Below, piece after piece: positions 44,314 through 56,700 of a stretch of DNA of 64,000 nucleotides. Numbering within the stretch: position 1 is the stretch's first letter; every line of letters begins with the position of its first letter. The stretch is taken from contig CM019064.1 of the NCBI GenBank assembly GCA_009667805.1, forward strand, positions 271,541,662 through 271,605,661, read 5' to 3'. A program made the translations under genes and the position numbers. The stretch comes from Leptobrachium leishanense. Lineage: Eukaryota > Chordata > Amphibia > Anura > Megophryidae. The notes under the pieces are model-generated. The model saw only the letters and a list, made by a program, of their open reading frames with translations. It did no database searches and was not told the DNA's origin.

Positions 44314-44642
44314 TTTTCCAAAAATTTACTTTTTAAAAATTAATCTCCCTCGTCTTTGTCTTTACTAAAGGTGGGCTTTCTTACATAGTTTCAAGTTTTT
44401 TCCATGATGTCCGTAATGTTTATATGCATGCCTCATATTACCATTATAAAACTCTGACAGGTCCACGCTGATCATAATGCCTTTTTTATGTTCAACTTGT
44501 ACTTGTCCATCTGTAGTACAAAATGATTATAAAAAGCTTGGGGGAAAAAATCGATAGAAAAGCAATTGGAAGACAATGAAGGGTGGCATTTTTTACATAG
44601 TATTTATATTTTATTTACAAAATATTTAAACAGGAATAAATA
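44314..44642. other. No recognised feature
   Basis: AT-rich sequence between two mobile elements. Confidence 0.4.
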
Positions 44643-44890
44643 CAGTCAGGTCCAGAAATATTGGGACAGCGGCACAATTCTAACATCTTTGGCTCTATAC
44701 ACCACCACAATGGAGTTGGAATGAAACAAACACAATGTGCTTTAACTGCAGACTGTCAGCTTTAATTTGAGGGTATGTACATCCAACTCAGGTGAACGGT
44801 GTAGGACTTACAGCAGTTTGCAGATGTGCACTTGTTAAGGGGCCAAAGGTAATGGGACATAATAATAATCATAAATCAAACTTTCCCTTC

Positions 44891-45890
44891 TTAATACTTG
44901 GTTGCAAATCCTTTGCAGTCAATCACAGCCTGAAGTCTGGAACACATAGACATCACCAGACACTGGGTTTCATCCCTGGTGATGCTCTGCCAGGCCTCTA
45001 CTGCAACTGTCTTCAGTTCCTGCTTGTTCTTGGGGCATTTTCCCTTCAGTTTTGTCTTCAGCAAGTGAAATGCATGCTCAATGGGATTCAGGTCAGGTGA
45101 TTGACTTGGCCATTGCATAACATTCCACCTCTGTCCCTTCAAAAACTCTTTGGTTGCTTTTGCAGTATGCTTTGGGTCATTGTCCATCTGCACTGTGAAG
45201 CGCCGTCCAATGAGTTCTGCAGCATTTGGCTGAATGTGAGCAGATAATATTGCCCGAAACACTTCAGAATTCATCCTGCTGCTTTTGTCAGGAGTCACAT
45301 CATCAATAAATACAAGAGAACCAGTTCCATTGGCAGCCATACATGCCCATGCCATGACATTACCACAACCATGCTTCACTGACGAGGTGGTATGCTTAGG
45401 ATCATGAGCAGTTCCTTTCCTTCTCCATACTCTTCTCTTCCCATCACTCTGGTACAAGTTGATCTTGGTCTCATCTGTCCATAGGATCTTGTTCCAGAAC
45501 TGTGAAGGCTTTGTTAGGTGTTTGGCAAACTCTAATCTGGCCTTCCTGTTTTTGAGGCTCACCAATGGTTTACATCTTGTGGTGAACCCTCTGTATTCAT
45601 TCTGGTGAAGTCTTCTCTTGATTGTTGACTTTGACACACATACACCTACCTTCTGGAGAGTGTTCTTGATCTGGCAAACTGTTGTGAAGGGTGTTTTCTT
45701 CACCAGGGAAAGAATTCTTCGGTCATCCACCACAGTTGTTTTCCATGGTCTCCCTGGTCTTTTGGTGTTGCTGAGCTCACCGGTGCGTTCCTTCTTTTTG
45801 AGAATGTTCCAAACAGTTGTTTTGGCCATGCCTAATGTTCTTGCTATCTCTCTGATTGGTTTGTTTTGTTTCTTCAGCACAATTCTAACA
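44891..45890 (-). pseudogene. Duplicated transposase copy lacking its start
   Basis: Same protein as the neighbour at 46096-47130 from LKKQNKPIREIARTLG on, with all three catalytic residues. The duplication joint at 45876/45877 replaces the first 17 residues with translation of subterminal element sequence, and no ATG lies in frame upstream of the one in TLGMAKTTVW. It is therefore probably not made as a full protein. Confidence 0.8.
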
Positions 45891-46095
45891 TCTTTGGCTC
45901 TATACACCACCACAATGGAGTTGGAATGAAACAAACACAATGTGCTTTAACTGCAGACTGTCAGCTTTAATTTGAGGGTATGTACATCCAACTCAGGTGA
46001 ACGGTGTAGGACTTACAGCAGTTTGCAGATGTGCACTTGTTAAGGGGCCAAAGGTAATGGGACATAATAATAATCATAAATCAAACTTTCCCTTC

Positions 46096-47130
46096 TTAAT
46101 ACTTGGTTGCAAATCCTTTGCAGTCAATCACAGCCTGAAGTCTGGAACACATAGACATCACCAGACACTGGGTTTCATCCCTGGTGATGCTCTGCCAGGC
46201 CTCTACTGCAACTGTCTTCAGTTCCTGCTTGTTCTTGGGGCATTTTCCCTTCAGTTTTGTCTTCAGCAAGTGAAATGCATGCTCAATGGGATTCAGGTCA
46301 GGTGATTGACTTGGCCATTGCATAACATTCCACCTCTGTCCCTTCAAAAACTCTTTGGTTGCTTTTGCAGTATGCTTTGGGTCATTGTCCATCTGCACTG
46401 TGAAGCGCCGTCCAATGAGTTCTGCAGCATTTGGCTGAATGTGAGCAGATAATATTGCCCGAAACACTTCAGAATTCATCCTGCTGCTTTTGTCAGGAGT
46501 CACATCATCAATAAATACAAGAGAACCAGTTCCATTGGCAGCCATACATGCCCATGCCATGACATTACCACAACCATGCTTCACTGACGAGGTGGTATGC
46601 TTAGGATCATGAGCAGTTCCTTTCCTTCTCCATACTCTTCTCTTCCCATCACTCTGGTACAAGTTGATCTTGGTCTCATCTGTCCATAGGATCTTGTTCC
46701 AGAACTGTGAAGGCTTTGTTAGGTGTTTGGCAAACTCTAATCTGGCCTTCCTGTTTTTGAGGCTCACCAATGGTTTACATCTTGTGGTGAACCCTCTGTA
46801 TTCATTCTGGTGAAGTCTTCTCTTGATTGTTGACTTTGACACACATACACCTACCTTCTGGAGAGTGTTCTTGATCTGGCAAACTGTTGTGAAGGGTGTT
46901 TTCTTCACCAGGGAAAGAATTCTTCGGTCATCCACCACAGTTGTTTTCCATGGTCTCCCTGGTCTTTTGGTGTTGCTGAGCTCACCGGTGCGTTCCTTCT
47001 TTTTGAGAATGTTCCAAACAGTTGTTTTGGCCATGCCTAATGTTCTTGCTATCTCTCTGATTGGTTTGTTTTGTTTCTTCAGTCTAATGATGGCTTGCTT
47101 CACTGATAGTGACAGGTCTTTGGATCTCAT
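46096..47130 (-). CDS. Tc1-like transposase 3, intact (344 aa)
   Basis: The open frame reaches up to 47364, but the ATG at 47130-47128 (MRSKDLSLSVKQAI) is the typical Tc1 start. Helix-turn-helix region 1-110, with RPGRPW at about 56-61 as the AT-hook-like link. Catalytic D151 (WTDETK), D248 (QMDNDPKH) and E283 (SPDLNPIE), D34E spacing. HGCGNVMAWACMAANG corresponds to the glycine-rich box, which is usually GGGSIMVWG; it is altered here, as in some Tc1 lineages. Ends KGFATKY. No stops. Its left neighbour is a headless duplicate of the same gene. Confidence 0.85.
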   Translation of the reverse strand: MRSKDLSLSVKQAIIRLKKQNKPIREIARTLGMAKTTVWNILKKKERTGELSNTKRPGRPWKTTVVDDRRILSLVKKTPFTTVCQIKNTLQKVGVCVSKSTIKRRLHQNEYRGFTTRCKPLVSLKNRKARLEFAKHLTKPSQFWNKILWTDETKINLYQSDGKRRVWRRKGTAHDPKHTTSSVKHGCGNVMAWACMAANGTGSLVFIDDVTPDKSSRMNSEVFRAILSAHIQPNAAELIGRRFTVQMDNDPKHTAKATKEFLKGQRWNVMQWPSQSPDLNPIEHAFHLLKTKLKGKCPKNKQELKTVAVEAWQSITRDETQCLVMSMCSRLQAVIDCKGFATKY

Positions 47131-47490
47131 CTTGAGAGTTGACAGCAACAGATTCCAAATGCAAATAGCACACTTGAAATTTACTCTGGGCCTTTTATCT
47201 GCACATTGTAATTGGGGTAATGAGGGAATATCACACACCTGGCCATGGAACAGCTGAGAATCCAATTGTCCCATTACCTTTGGTCCCTTAACAAGTGGGA
47301 GGCACATCTGCAAACTGCTGTAAGTCCTACACCGTTCACCTGAGTTGGATGTACATACCCTCAAATTAAAGCTGACAGTCTGCAGTTAAAGCACATTGTG
47401 TTTGTTTCATTCCAACTCCATTGTGGTGGTGTATAGAGCCAAAGATGTTAGAATTGTGTTGATGTCCCAATATTTCTGGACCTGAGTGTA

Positions 47491-49496
47491 CACTCAGATT
47501 TCTCTTGTTTTAAAGTTTGGCCGCGAATAGATTCAAATATTGGTGTTTTACACACATTTTGTTTCAATAAATATTCATAGAATTATAATTTACAGTTGTA
47601 GCAGGCTTGATTTAATTGTAAAACAGGAAAAAAAAATCCAGATACCTCAGGTACACTTGAAGAACCAGCATCCTTATTTTATATTTCTATTACTTTTACA
47701 AGTAAATAAAAGTACTTGGTGCAATATGTTTATATAAATACATATATATATATATTATTTTTTTAAGATTATTATGAGAGTTTTGGTAATTCTTTAGTCT
47801 CAACACACATATATATAATATATATATAATTGCCACAATGCAGTTTTTGTTATTCTTATACATGAGTGGGGAGTTGCACGTTTTGCTGTTATTAAAAACA
47901 GCTGGACACACAGTAAAATGGAAAGAGTACAGGATGCATAGAACTGAATCTGCCAAGTGAGACATACAGTAAATTCCTGTATAGGTATACCATGGAAGAA
48001 AGAACGGGAATGGATGCCACGTTGGAATAAATAATAACGATTAAACCTCTGCCTTTCAGATTGATAATGAGTAGTTAGATTCTACATTTCTGACTTTATC
48101 ATCTTTACAGAATATGCATTCTATGCATACATGGTCACCTTTGTCCCAGAAAAGGACAAAATAAGCAACCTAAACTTGTAGACCTATTTATAAGGAAGAA
48201 AAATTGGAACGTATATTTATCTCCATCAACTCTTCAATGTTCTGTCAAATTTACCAAAACAATTCATGAGTGAACAATTATGTACCATTTTTTTAAAAAC
48301 GAAAAGCTACGGTAATAGGAGAAACAAACAAACCCTTTTTTTTTCTACTCATGCACAATATTAGTAGCACAGTAGTTACAGATTAGGCTACATCTGCCCC
48401 TTCCGTACCATAAATAAGTATACTCGATCTTTAAAAACTGTTGCATGAGCACTAAATCAAGTAACTTGGTCTGGTCTTATTCTGGAGCAATGCAAAAAAA
48501 TATAGTTGGTGTAACAAATTAGAGATTAATAATGAGAGTAGAACCAGTGCCACCATCCAATTAGAACCTAGTGCCTCATGGTCCAACACATAACATAAGT
48601 GCCAGGGCTGCCATCAGAAATCTTGGGGCTCATTACAGGAAAACTAAAACTGTTCCCCCTGTAAAACCCTCCCCACCCCCAAAAAACGTGCCTCCCTCTC
48701 CCCAATTACAGGTACACAAATAATTTTCTCAAAATGTTTTTTAGTTTTAATGTAAAAATGTAAATCCTTCGAACCTCTCCGACGCCTGTTATCCAGTAGG
48801 TCCCGAAAATGTCCCAAGCACCCAATCCCACTTACAAAATCATAAATAAGTGCAGCGCTCTTATGTTAACTCTCCACCAAATAGTACAAGAAATAGATTA
48901 CATATATCACTGGGTGTATGAGACCCTCCGGGACAATAACTGAATCCTCAGGCGGATATGTAAAAAATGGAGAAAACCATACCATACCATAAAGCATAAA
49001 TCTGTATGAAGTATATAACTTTCAGAAGCAGTGTGAATCAGCCACTCACATTTTTAAGAGCATACTGTAAATGCTCATACTTAACCGCATGTGGATACTT
49101 CGTTAGGCGTATCCATCAGCCACTGCACCATTGATATATACTGTAGTTTCGAAGGAAAAAAGCACAGCTGATTGTATGGTAGCTATTTCCAATATTAAAA
49201 ATATACAGAAATGCACTTACCCCTCTAGAGCCTTTGGACTAGCTCGAGGTACTGACGACTTCAGCTTTACTACAAATGAATGTTATATGCAAATTGCCAA
49301 TAGAATACTCCACTAAAATTTCAGCAGTTTGGACTTTCCTTCCGATGTGTTGGAACTGTTTCAACAGCTGGGGCCTCTGTGTCTTAAACCTTGAGCCCTA
49401 ACTAATGTACGCCTTGCTGTAGTGCTAAATGGCCAGTTGTCAAATAGGGCATTCTGACAGTAAAAATGCATTGCACAAAGGTACAATGATGTTTAA
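47491..49496. other. AT-rich region without genes; microsatellite near 47741-47830
   Basis: TATATA-rich tracts at 47741-47756 and 47810-47830. AAACATAGAAAC-type repeats are absent. CAGGGCTGCCATCAGAAATC at about 48604-48623 resembles a hAT terminus; the partner end was not placed. No coding region supported. Confidence 0.4.
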
Positions 49497-50250
49497 CGGC
49501 CATTAAAAGAGTAAGCTCACCCGCCAACGTCACGGCACCTCTAGTGAGGGTGAATCCTATCCAAAAATGAAGCCACAGGCTGCTGTATAGCGGACCATAA
49601 CTGCTCATGCTGCTTTTCAGTCATGAGGTAGACTGGTGGACTTTTATTAATGCCCCCCCAGAAATAAATCCACATTGGGATCAAAAAACAAAGACACGGA
49701 GCGGAACATGCTGCAATGATGACCTGGCTGGAGGTACAATAAAACATACATAGTACAGGAGGGCCCACCCCGATGGTGGTGGCTGCAACCACCAAATGTA
49801 CCCAGCCCAGCAACATGTATAAAACATAACAAGGAGAAAAATGTCATCTGTGCTTATTCCCATTATACTGTGTGAAACAAAAGACAATTAGAGCCTTTGG
49901 TTTCTATTAATGGTCATTAAACGAGTAAGCTCACCCGCCAACGTCACGGCACCTCTAGTGAGGGTGAGTCCTATCCAAAAATTGTGTTTTGTTTCACACG
50001 GTATAATGGGAATAAGCGCAGATGACATTTTTCTCACCCTCACTAGAGGTGCTGTGACGTTGGCAGGTGAGCTTACTCGTTTAATGGCCATTAATAGAAA
50101 CCAAAGCCTCTAATGGTGTTTTGATTCACACGGTATAAATGGGAATAAGCGCAGATGACATGTTTTATACATGTTGCTGGACTGGGTACATTTGGTGGTT
50201 GCACCCGCCCCATCGGGGAATAGGCGCAACCCCACCCCTCCTGTACTACA
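49497..50250. repeat. Unclassified repeat family U, rearranged copy
   Basis: 49497-49890 matches, in inverse orientation, the unit at 53640-54190 (GGTGCCGTGACGTTGGCGGG, CAGCATAAGCAG, TGTTGCTGGGCTGG). It is followed by an inverted pair: 49910-49970 (GTCATTAAACGAGTAAGCTC...) and 50034-50094 (...GAGCTTACTCGTTTAATGGC), about 60 bp each with a spacer of about 64 bp. A further partial unit runs to 50250. Confidence 0.65.
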
Positions 50251-50261
50251 ATGATGTTTAA

Positions 50262-50714
50262 CCCCTTCACTACCGATATTGAGCTATCTCAAGATTCAAA
50301 GACACCATTTGGTGCCCCGATATCAAGATATCTCGACATGCTGATCTGCAGCCCAAAAGCAAATGAAATTAGTTTGCTTTTGGACTGCAGAAGGTGCCCC
50401 CAAAGTTTTAGCCCTGTGGGTATAATGCCCAAAGAGCTAAAACTGTAAATCCAGCTGCTCAAACCTCTGAAATATCGGACTTTCAGCAGCCGATGGAGGG
50501 AGAAATAGAAGAAAATAGACCAGCCACTAAAACCTCTAACTCAATTTGGCAGTAGATGGCACCATCTGCTGGCCAAAATAGGTTATTTACAGAAAGACAT
50601 AAAATCGGTATAAGCTCAAATATTTCTTACTTAAAAATTTATTTAAAATGATTTTACAAAAAAACACTGGTTTCTGACAATGTTTTTTTGGAAAAGCACT
50701 TGGTAGTGAAGGGG
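50262..50714. mobile_element. piggyBac-like MITE (TTAACCCCTTCACTACC ends)
   Basis: The left end CCCCTTCACTACC follows TTAA (50258-50261). The right end is GGTAGTGAAGGGG followed by ATAA (mutated TTAA, 50715-50718). A partial right end of a related copy (CTTGGCTGTGAATAGGGTTAA) follows at about 50780-50806. Other ends of the family: 258-273, 19870 and 62475. Confidence 0.65.
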
Positions 50715-50809
50715 ATAACTATGTAGTTAATGTGAAGTGGTTTTCCAGAAAACCTCTGGGTCCTGACAGTGTTTTTATGAAAAATCACTTGGCTGTGAAT
50801 AGGGTTAAT

Positions 50810-51784
50810 AATACTAACATTAATAATGCTAATATTACCTAGTAAACATGGATATATGTTATAGTTTAAATAAGTACAATAATATATCATTATCAATACA
50901 TTTATCACTGAATACTGAGAATGAATCCTTTTCACAACAATAAAACAAATGCAGTAATCAGGTGACAAGAACTGTAAATGAATGGACCATGCAGAATTTA
51001 TTCTGTTACATAACGTTAATCCTTTTGACAACATAATCGTATTAACAGAGCACATTCAATTATGACTGATTATGCTCATTTTGCAAAAGTGAACACAAGA
51101 CTTGTAGTAGTCTGATGCAATAAAAAATGTCCAGAGTGCACTTTTTAAGCACATGGTTCTGATTTATGATGGTTGAGAGACCTTTAGGGAACACTTGATA
51201 TCACAGAAAGGTAACAAATGTATAAGAGCTAAACGAGGAGTGATAAATCGCTCCGGTTCCATAAAACCCTTGTAATGACAGTATATATCCACACTCAAGG
51301 AAGTTTTTTTTTATTTGAATATCTGACACATTCATTTGGTCTTTCAAGTAAAGAAAGAAAAATACAAACTAACAACTGAATATTATAACACATAAAATTA
51401 GATTTCTCATCTGACAGAAATACAAATTATACACTTTATATATGAAAAAGACATAACGACAGCTAAAGCAGGTGATCTAGTAAAAAAAAAATACTCCATC
51501 CTTCACTCTTCTATCTCCCTCTATATAGTGCTCAGTGTATTACGTTTTCTATCTCTACCTTTTCACAACCGAAATCAATTTTTAACTGGAATTTGCGTTG
51601 AGAAGCAATCAGTAGCATTTCAAAACACTATTTGCATACCCCTTTTAAAAGCAAGATTTGTGTAATCCCCTTTGGAGAAAGGAAATTATTTCAGGGTTAT
51701 AGTTTCTCTCCCCCCAGTCACCCTGTATTACTATTAAAATGCAAAGAGCAGCCCCAAACCTCACTCTAACAAAATAATAACTAT
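50810..51784. other. No recognised feature
   Basis: AT-rich sequence. No repeat or gene supported. Confidence 0.4.
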
Positions 51785-51966
51785 TAGGGTTATTCAGAGA
51801 GAGGTGAAAAGCATGAGAATGACTGGAGAAGTGAAAATTCTAGATCAAAATAGCCAAACCAGAAACATTATCCCATTTATCTCACTTTCCAAATCGGCTA
51901 TTCTGACCTAGAATTTTCCATTCTCCAGTCATTCTCCTGCTTTTCACCTGTCTCTGAATAACCCTG
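51785..51966. mobile_element. 182-bp foldback MITE, another copy
   Basis: It starts TAGGGTTATTCAGAGAG (first base C changed to T) and ends TCTCTGAATAACCCTG, with TAT on both sides (51782-51784 and 51967-51969). Confidence 0.85.
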
Positions 51967-52210
51967 TATGTGTTATTTAAGTGTATACCGGTACTTAATT
52001 GCTGATAAAACGGAATCCTTCCCCACTTTCTCTAGTCTTCAAATTCTCTTCCACATGAGCCACCTCTGTCTAATGGTATTTTATATGCTGAACCCATTGA
52101 GCACATGTACAGTAAATCTCATTTCTATATCATTTTGGTTCTGTATTTGGTATTTTCTCACTTATGCAGCACTGAATGTTTCATTGTAACAGTAATAATG
52201 CACTATGTTT

Positions 52211-52455
52211 TTTTTGAGAAAGGATTTTACCAGGAAGAATACATTGAGATTTCTCTTGTTTTCAAGTATATCCTGGGTGGCGAGTATGTATCGTTAGGTG
52301 TCTTTCCCAAGGACACTTACTGCAGAGGTGCTCTTGCCAGGGTTCAAACCTGTGTCTCCATGGTCTCTCTCCACGTTTACAGAGCAGTGATGTTACCTTT
52401 CCTCCATCCAGCCAGAACTACTCCATCCAGCCGGTACTACTCCATCCAGCCGGTA
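52211..52455 (-). repeat. tRNA-derived SINE, complete with LINE-type tail
   Basis: Read on the minus strand: head near 52455, B-box GGTTTGAACCC at 52340-52350, body (GTGTCCTTGGGAAAGACACC), then the tail ATGTATTCTTCCTGGTAAAA that equals the LINE 3' end at 11190-11220. A motif CTCCATCCAGCCGG(T/A)ACTA is repeated three times at the head (52401-52460). Confidence 0.8.
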
Positions 52456-53639
52456 CTATTCCCTTTCTTTCTGCCCATCTCTACGATTATTACATATTAA
52501 GTAGTTAGGTTGATCAACTAATTTGAACAGGCACTCACTAGTACTTACATGTAGAGCGAGATTTACCTTGACTTTGTTCCAAAGTTATCCTATCATTTAT
52601 TTGTCAATAGACTAGTATTGCAAGTCGATTATATTGATCTACATCTTTTTTTATTCTGTTGGAAATCCCTGTTTTGTTTACTTGATATTAACATGTATAT
52701 ATACTCTCATTCAGCTTATTTGATGATCAGAATTTCTTGGAGGGCTATTTTTACAGTTTATGCCAAAATCCACGTAAAGTATAGCTGCCCCTTGTAACAA
52801 CTAGAGAAGAAGGAAGAGAAGAAATGTTGTGCTCTTGTTTAAACCATGGGGTCTACTCGTAATCCTGACAATTTGCCAGGTCACTTGGAAAAGCTAACAC
52901 CGTTACGTTTTTACCACATACAGTTTTTCCCAATAAATTAAAATTCTGACATACCGTTTGGGATTTGGAGCATTCAAGTGGAAAATACGTGACTATGTTG
53001 ACATTAAATCTAATGTGTTCAATGTATGGGGTATTTTTTACTGTTCGCTCAATAACTAGTTATGTATTTGTCTGTGCAATATGCTTCCCAGAAGAAGAAA
53101 AATATGCTTTTGTTCATAATGCTGAGTCTGTAGAGAAACTTGCATGTGTTATAGGTATAAAACCAATGTTAAAGTAACACATTTTGTGATTTTCTTTTCT
53201 TCTTAATTTGTGGACTATTAGAAAGTATATCTGGGATTTTTACAATAATTTATAGTATGTTCCTACATTCACACTCAATTTAAATTCTTCTACATTGTTT
53301 ATTGAGGCAGAATATGTTTTCGTGCAAAGAGAATATTATGGAAAACCAAGGGAAAATGTGTTAAAACGTGTAAAATGCATTCAGATGTACCAGTGAACTG
53401 TGAGGCATAATCTACTGTTTAATTTTAGCTATGCACATAGAGAAAAAATTTAAATAGTTCAATGTGCCCCTGGCATTTGTAATACCCATAGAATACACTT
53501 ACTTTAAAACAACATTTTTCAAAAGGGATGCAGCATAATTATTACCAGAGAACCAAAACATGTCTATGAGAACATTGTGAACGGACAACGGAACTACTGG
53601 CCTGCTCTACGGTGGGTACCCACTCAAGTCTCCTAAGCT
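52456..53639. other. No recognised gene
   Basis: AT-rich, mostly unique-looking. An open frame at 52965-53177 has no splice or domain support. Confidence 0.4.
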
Positions 53640-54360
53640 TTTAGCTCGATGGTGCCATTAGTGAGGATGTGCTATATGCAAATCATGCTGGGCTGGATGC
53701 ATTTGGTGGTTGCAGCCGCCCCATCGGGGAATAGGCACAACCAGGCACAACCCCACCCCTCCTCTACTATGTATGTTTTATTGTACCTCCAGCCAGGTCA
53801 TCATTACAGCATGATCCGCTCCGTGCCTTTGTCTTTTGATCCCAAGGCGGATTTGTTTCTAGGAGGGGCATTAATAAAAGCCCACCAGTCTACCTCATGA
53901 CTGAAAAGCAGCATAAGCAGTTATGGTCCGCTACACAGCAGCCTGTGGCTTCATTTTGGATAGGACTCACCCTCACTAGAGGTGCCGTGATGTTGGCGGG
54001 TGAGCTTACTCTTTTAGTGGCCATTAATAGAAACCAAAGCCTCTAATTGCATTTTGTTTCACAAGGTATAATGGGAATAAGCGCAGATGACATTTTTCTC
54101 CTTGTTATGTTTTATACATGTTGCTGGGCTGGACGCATTTGGTGGTTGCAGCTGCCCCATCGGGGAATAGGCGTGACCCCACGCCTCCTGTACTATATAT
54201 GAAAATCAGACTGCTATCACCCAGAAAGGATGGCCAGAACTGAAATGCCAAGGCAGCCTCCTCTATATGACAGATAGAGCACCCCTGATGGTCGTTTTGG
54301 CCTTGTTAGATCTCACCAGGAGGTATAGCTGATACTTTTCTAGGTCCCTTGATCAACTGG
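53580..54360 (+). repeat. Unclassified repeat family U, near-complete unit
   Basis: It has GGCCTGCTCTACGGTGGGTA near 53600 (shared with 19140), then GCTGGGCTGGATGCATTTGG, CATCGGGGAATAGGC, CTGAAAAGCAGCATAAGCAG, and CATTTTTCTCCTTGTTATG, then a second GCTGGGCTGGACGCATTTGG at about 54122. So the unit begins and ends with related sequence about 440 bp apart. After it, 54200-54350 matches the repeat at 19200-19370 (CACCCCTGATGGTCGTTTTG). Class unknown. Confidence 0.6.
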
Positions 54361-54392
54361 TCTCCAACTATACAATAGATTACGCTCTAGAC

Positions 54393-54574
54393 CAGTGTTT
54401 CACAAACCTGTCCTCAGGACCCTTTGCCACGCCAGGTTTTACAGGTATCTGAAGCACAGCACAGGTGATATGATTTACAGCTCAGTGATTGCAGGATTCC
54501 GTCTGCATTTCTCCAAGGAGATCTGCAAAATCTGGCATGTTAGAGGGTCCTGAGGACCAGTTTGGGAAACACTG
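54393..54574. mobile_element. hAT MITE, CAGTGTTTCNCAAAC family (182 bp)
   Basis: Ends CAGTGTTTCACAAACCTG and CAGTTTGGGAAACACTG. The 8-bp CTCTAGAC is duplicated perfectly (54385-54392 and 54575-54582), the hAT target size. Confidence 0.85.
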
Positions 54575-54582
54575 CTCTAGAC

Positions 54583-55639
54583 TCATAGAGAGCAAAAGCA
54601 TATCTGTGAATGGATTACAGCACTAGTGATCTGCCCAATGGTGTGTTCATACGGAGGTCTCATAGAAAGGTTTTAGCTCAATGTATCATGTATATTGCCA
54701 TTATCACTATTGTCGCTATTAGATCCTGCTCTGGCTGTTTTCAGCTTGTAATATTACTAGATGGTAATCATCATTTAGTTTGCGATTGCTCGTTATATGA
54801 TTAGTAAATAGGAGTTATGAAAAAAATTATCACTCTACTATTTATTAAGATAATATTAATTATTCATTATGCGAGTACAAAAATAAAGTTCCATTAAATA
54901 TATTTTGGCACGGTTTATCTTTCCAGATACAGACAATAACTTCCATTCAGTCTCAGACAGTGTGAAGTATGTCTTTTTCATACTTTAAGAGTGGGTTAGC
55001 CCTCCAGCTGAAGGAGCTGGGAATTATTTGATTGGCAAATGTGCAGTTACTTGTAATAAACACCTCTTCGTTGGCAATGTCTTCATCATGAAGTGTTTTT
55101 TAAGTAAGTGTCAATTTGTACTGTTCTGAAATTTTATTGAAAAACATCTTGCTTACTTTCTGGTATGAAAACCTACACGTTATTTTGTAATTTAGCTTCT
55201 ACGACAATATTAATAATGATCACAGTATCAAAGGCAATATCAAATTATATTTATATTGTATCAGTAATTATTGACAAATCAAAACATATACAGTATATAT
55301 ATGTTTTTTATAACTCTTTATTTTTAGGTGGCGCAAGTAGAGTACAATAACATAACAGGATAAAAACAATGGCTTCAGAAAAGTCCAAACATTTTTTTTA
55401 TAGTTTTAGTAGTTTCTTTGAGTCCTTGTAAAAGGCCAGTTGCTCCAACTTGAAAGACTTTTAGTAGCTTACAGTTGAAAACACCACAAAGGGTTCTTAT
55501 CATCTTTTCACATATATATAGTTCAATGAGTAATGTGTTTGGAATCATCAGCTTACCATAAAGGAGTATGTGAATGGTTCCTGAGTAATATTTTTTACAT
55601 AAGAGTTAGGGGCAATGTTAGAAATTAAAGATTGTAACA
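54583..55639. other. No recognised feature
   Basis: AT-rich sequence with no supported gene or repeat. Confidence 0.4.
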
Positions 55640-56162
55640 TATTAATCGGCCACAATGTTAATACCACTTGCATAATATTGCGTAGGACCTCCTTGTGCTA
55701 CCAAAACAGCGCAAATTCATTAAGGCATGGACTCCACAAGACCTCTGAATGTGTCCTGTGGTATCTGACACCAAGATATTAGCAGAAGATACTTTAACAG
55801 GTCTATTCAAAGAAAGGTGAACCTCAGGAGAATGACTGGAGAAGTGAAAATTCTAGGTCAAAATTGCCAAACCAGAAAAATTCTCCCATTTATCTCACTT
55901 TCCAAACCGGCTATATGGTCTAGATTGTTCTCTTCTCCTGCCAGTTCTCCTGGTTTTCACCTTTCTCTGAATAACCCTGTAAGTCTTGTAAGTTGTGAGG
56001 TAGGATGTCCAAGGATTTGCTGTTCTAGCTCGTCCCACACATGCTCTATTGGATTGAGATCTGGGGAATTTGGAGGCCACCTTGAAATCTTTTGTCATGT
56101 TCAGCAAACCATTCCTGAACAATTTTTGTTTGTTGTTTTCTGCTGAAAGAGGCCACTACTAT
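55640..56162 (-). pseudogene. Tc1-like transposase C-terminal remnant
   Basis: The minus strand reads [20 protein letters not shown] (near 56085-56026), the box with the third catalytic residue, then continues across an inserted MITE (55798-55979) to a C-terminal segment near 55700. The element is truncated on the right at the TAGGGATG repeat start (56163). Non-functional. Confidence 0.75.
55798..55979. mobile_element. 182-bp foldback MITE, another copy, inside a Tc1 remnant
   Basis: CAGGTCTATTCAAAGAAAGG to CTCTGAATAACCCTG, with TAA on both sides (55795-55797 and 55980-55982). The flanks join to restore the continuous Tc1 sequence (ACTTTAAGTCTTGTAAG). Confidence 0.85.
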
Positions 56163-56700
56163 CTAGGGATGTGCGTTTCGTTTCGGACCGATTTGTTTTT
56201 TTCACAAATCGGCCTGATTCGGTTATTCGGATTCAGATGATTTTCCAAATCGGATCCGATCCAAAAACGTCCGAAACAACATGATTTTCGATCCGAAACG
56301 AAAACTTTTCGGATCCAAAAACATTTTCGTTCAATTCGTAATTTCGGTAGCATTTCGGTAATTTTCAAAAAATGCTTAAAAGATCCTAAATCTAAATCTA
56401 AAAATAAAGAGACTCTTTACTACAGAATATAATAATAAATGGTTTATTAGATATTGAATTAAAACGGGAATATTTTTAACATTAAACTCTATGGGGCAAA
56501 GCATTTCCCACTCCCTGTGGCTCAGATTTTTTTTAAAAAAAAAATGCTTAAAATATCCTAAAAAAATCTATAAATAAAGAGACTCTTTACTACAGAATAT
56601 AATAATAAACGGTTTATTAGATATTGAATTAAAATGGGAATATTTTAACATTGAAGTCTATGGGGCGAAACATTTTCCACACTTTTTGGCCCAAAAGGTT
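56163..56700. repeat. TAGGGATGTGC-type element with two tandem copies of the shared block
   Basis: It starts TAGGGATGTGCGTTTCG. The block ATAAAGAGACTCTTTACTAC... ATTGAATTAAAACGGGAATA occurs at about 56400-56490 and again at about 56572-56665, so a segment of roughly 170 bp is duplicated. The right end is not placed. Confidence 0.6.

Larger units (their letters stand above)
44643..47488 (-). mobile_element. Tc1-like transposon 3 with internal tandem duplication
   Basis: Ends CAGTCAGGTCCAGAAATATT and AATATTTCTGGACCTGAGTG, flanked by TA (44641-44642 and 47489-47490). A 1,205-bp block occurs twice in tandem: 44672-45876 and 45877-47081. Without the extra block the element would be 1,641 bp, normal for the superfamily. 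The blocks look identical, including the 300-plus shared transposase codons. Confidence 0.9.

Noticed and set aside
45891..45940. Start of the left duplicated transposase at 45940
   Set aside because: That codon is TTG, and the first residues are translation of subterminal element sequence. No ATG precedes the conserved region.
47131..47364. 78-residue N-terminal extension of transposase 3
   Set aside because: It encodes terminal-repeat sequence. The usual Tc1 start MRSK lies at 47130.
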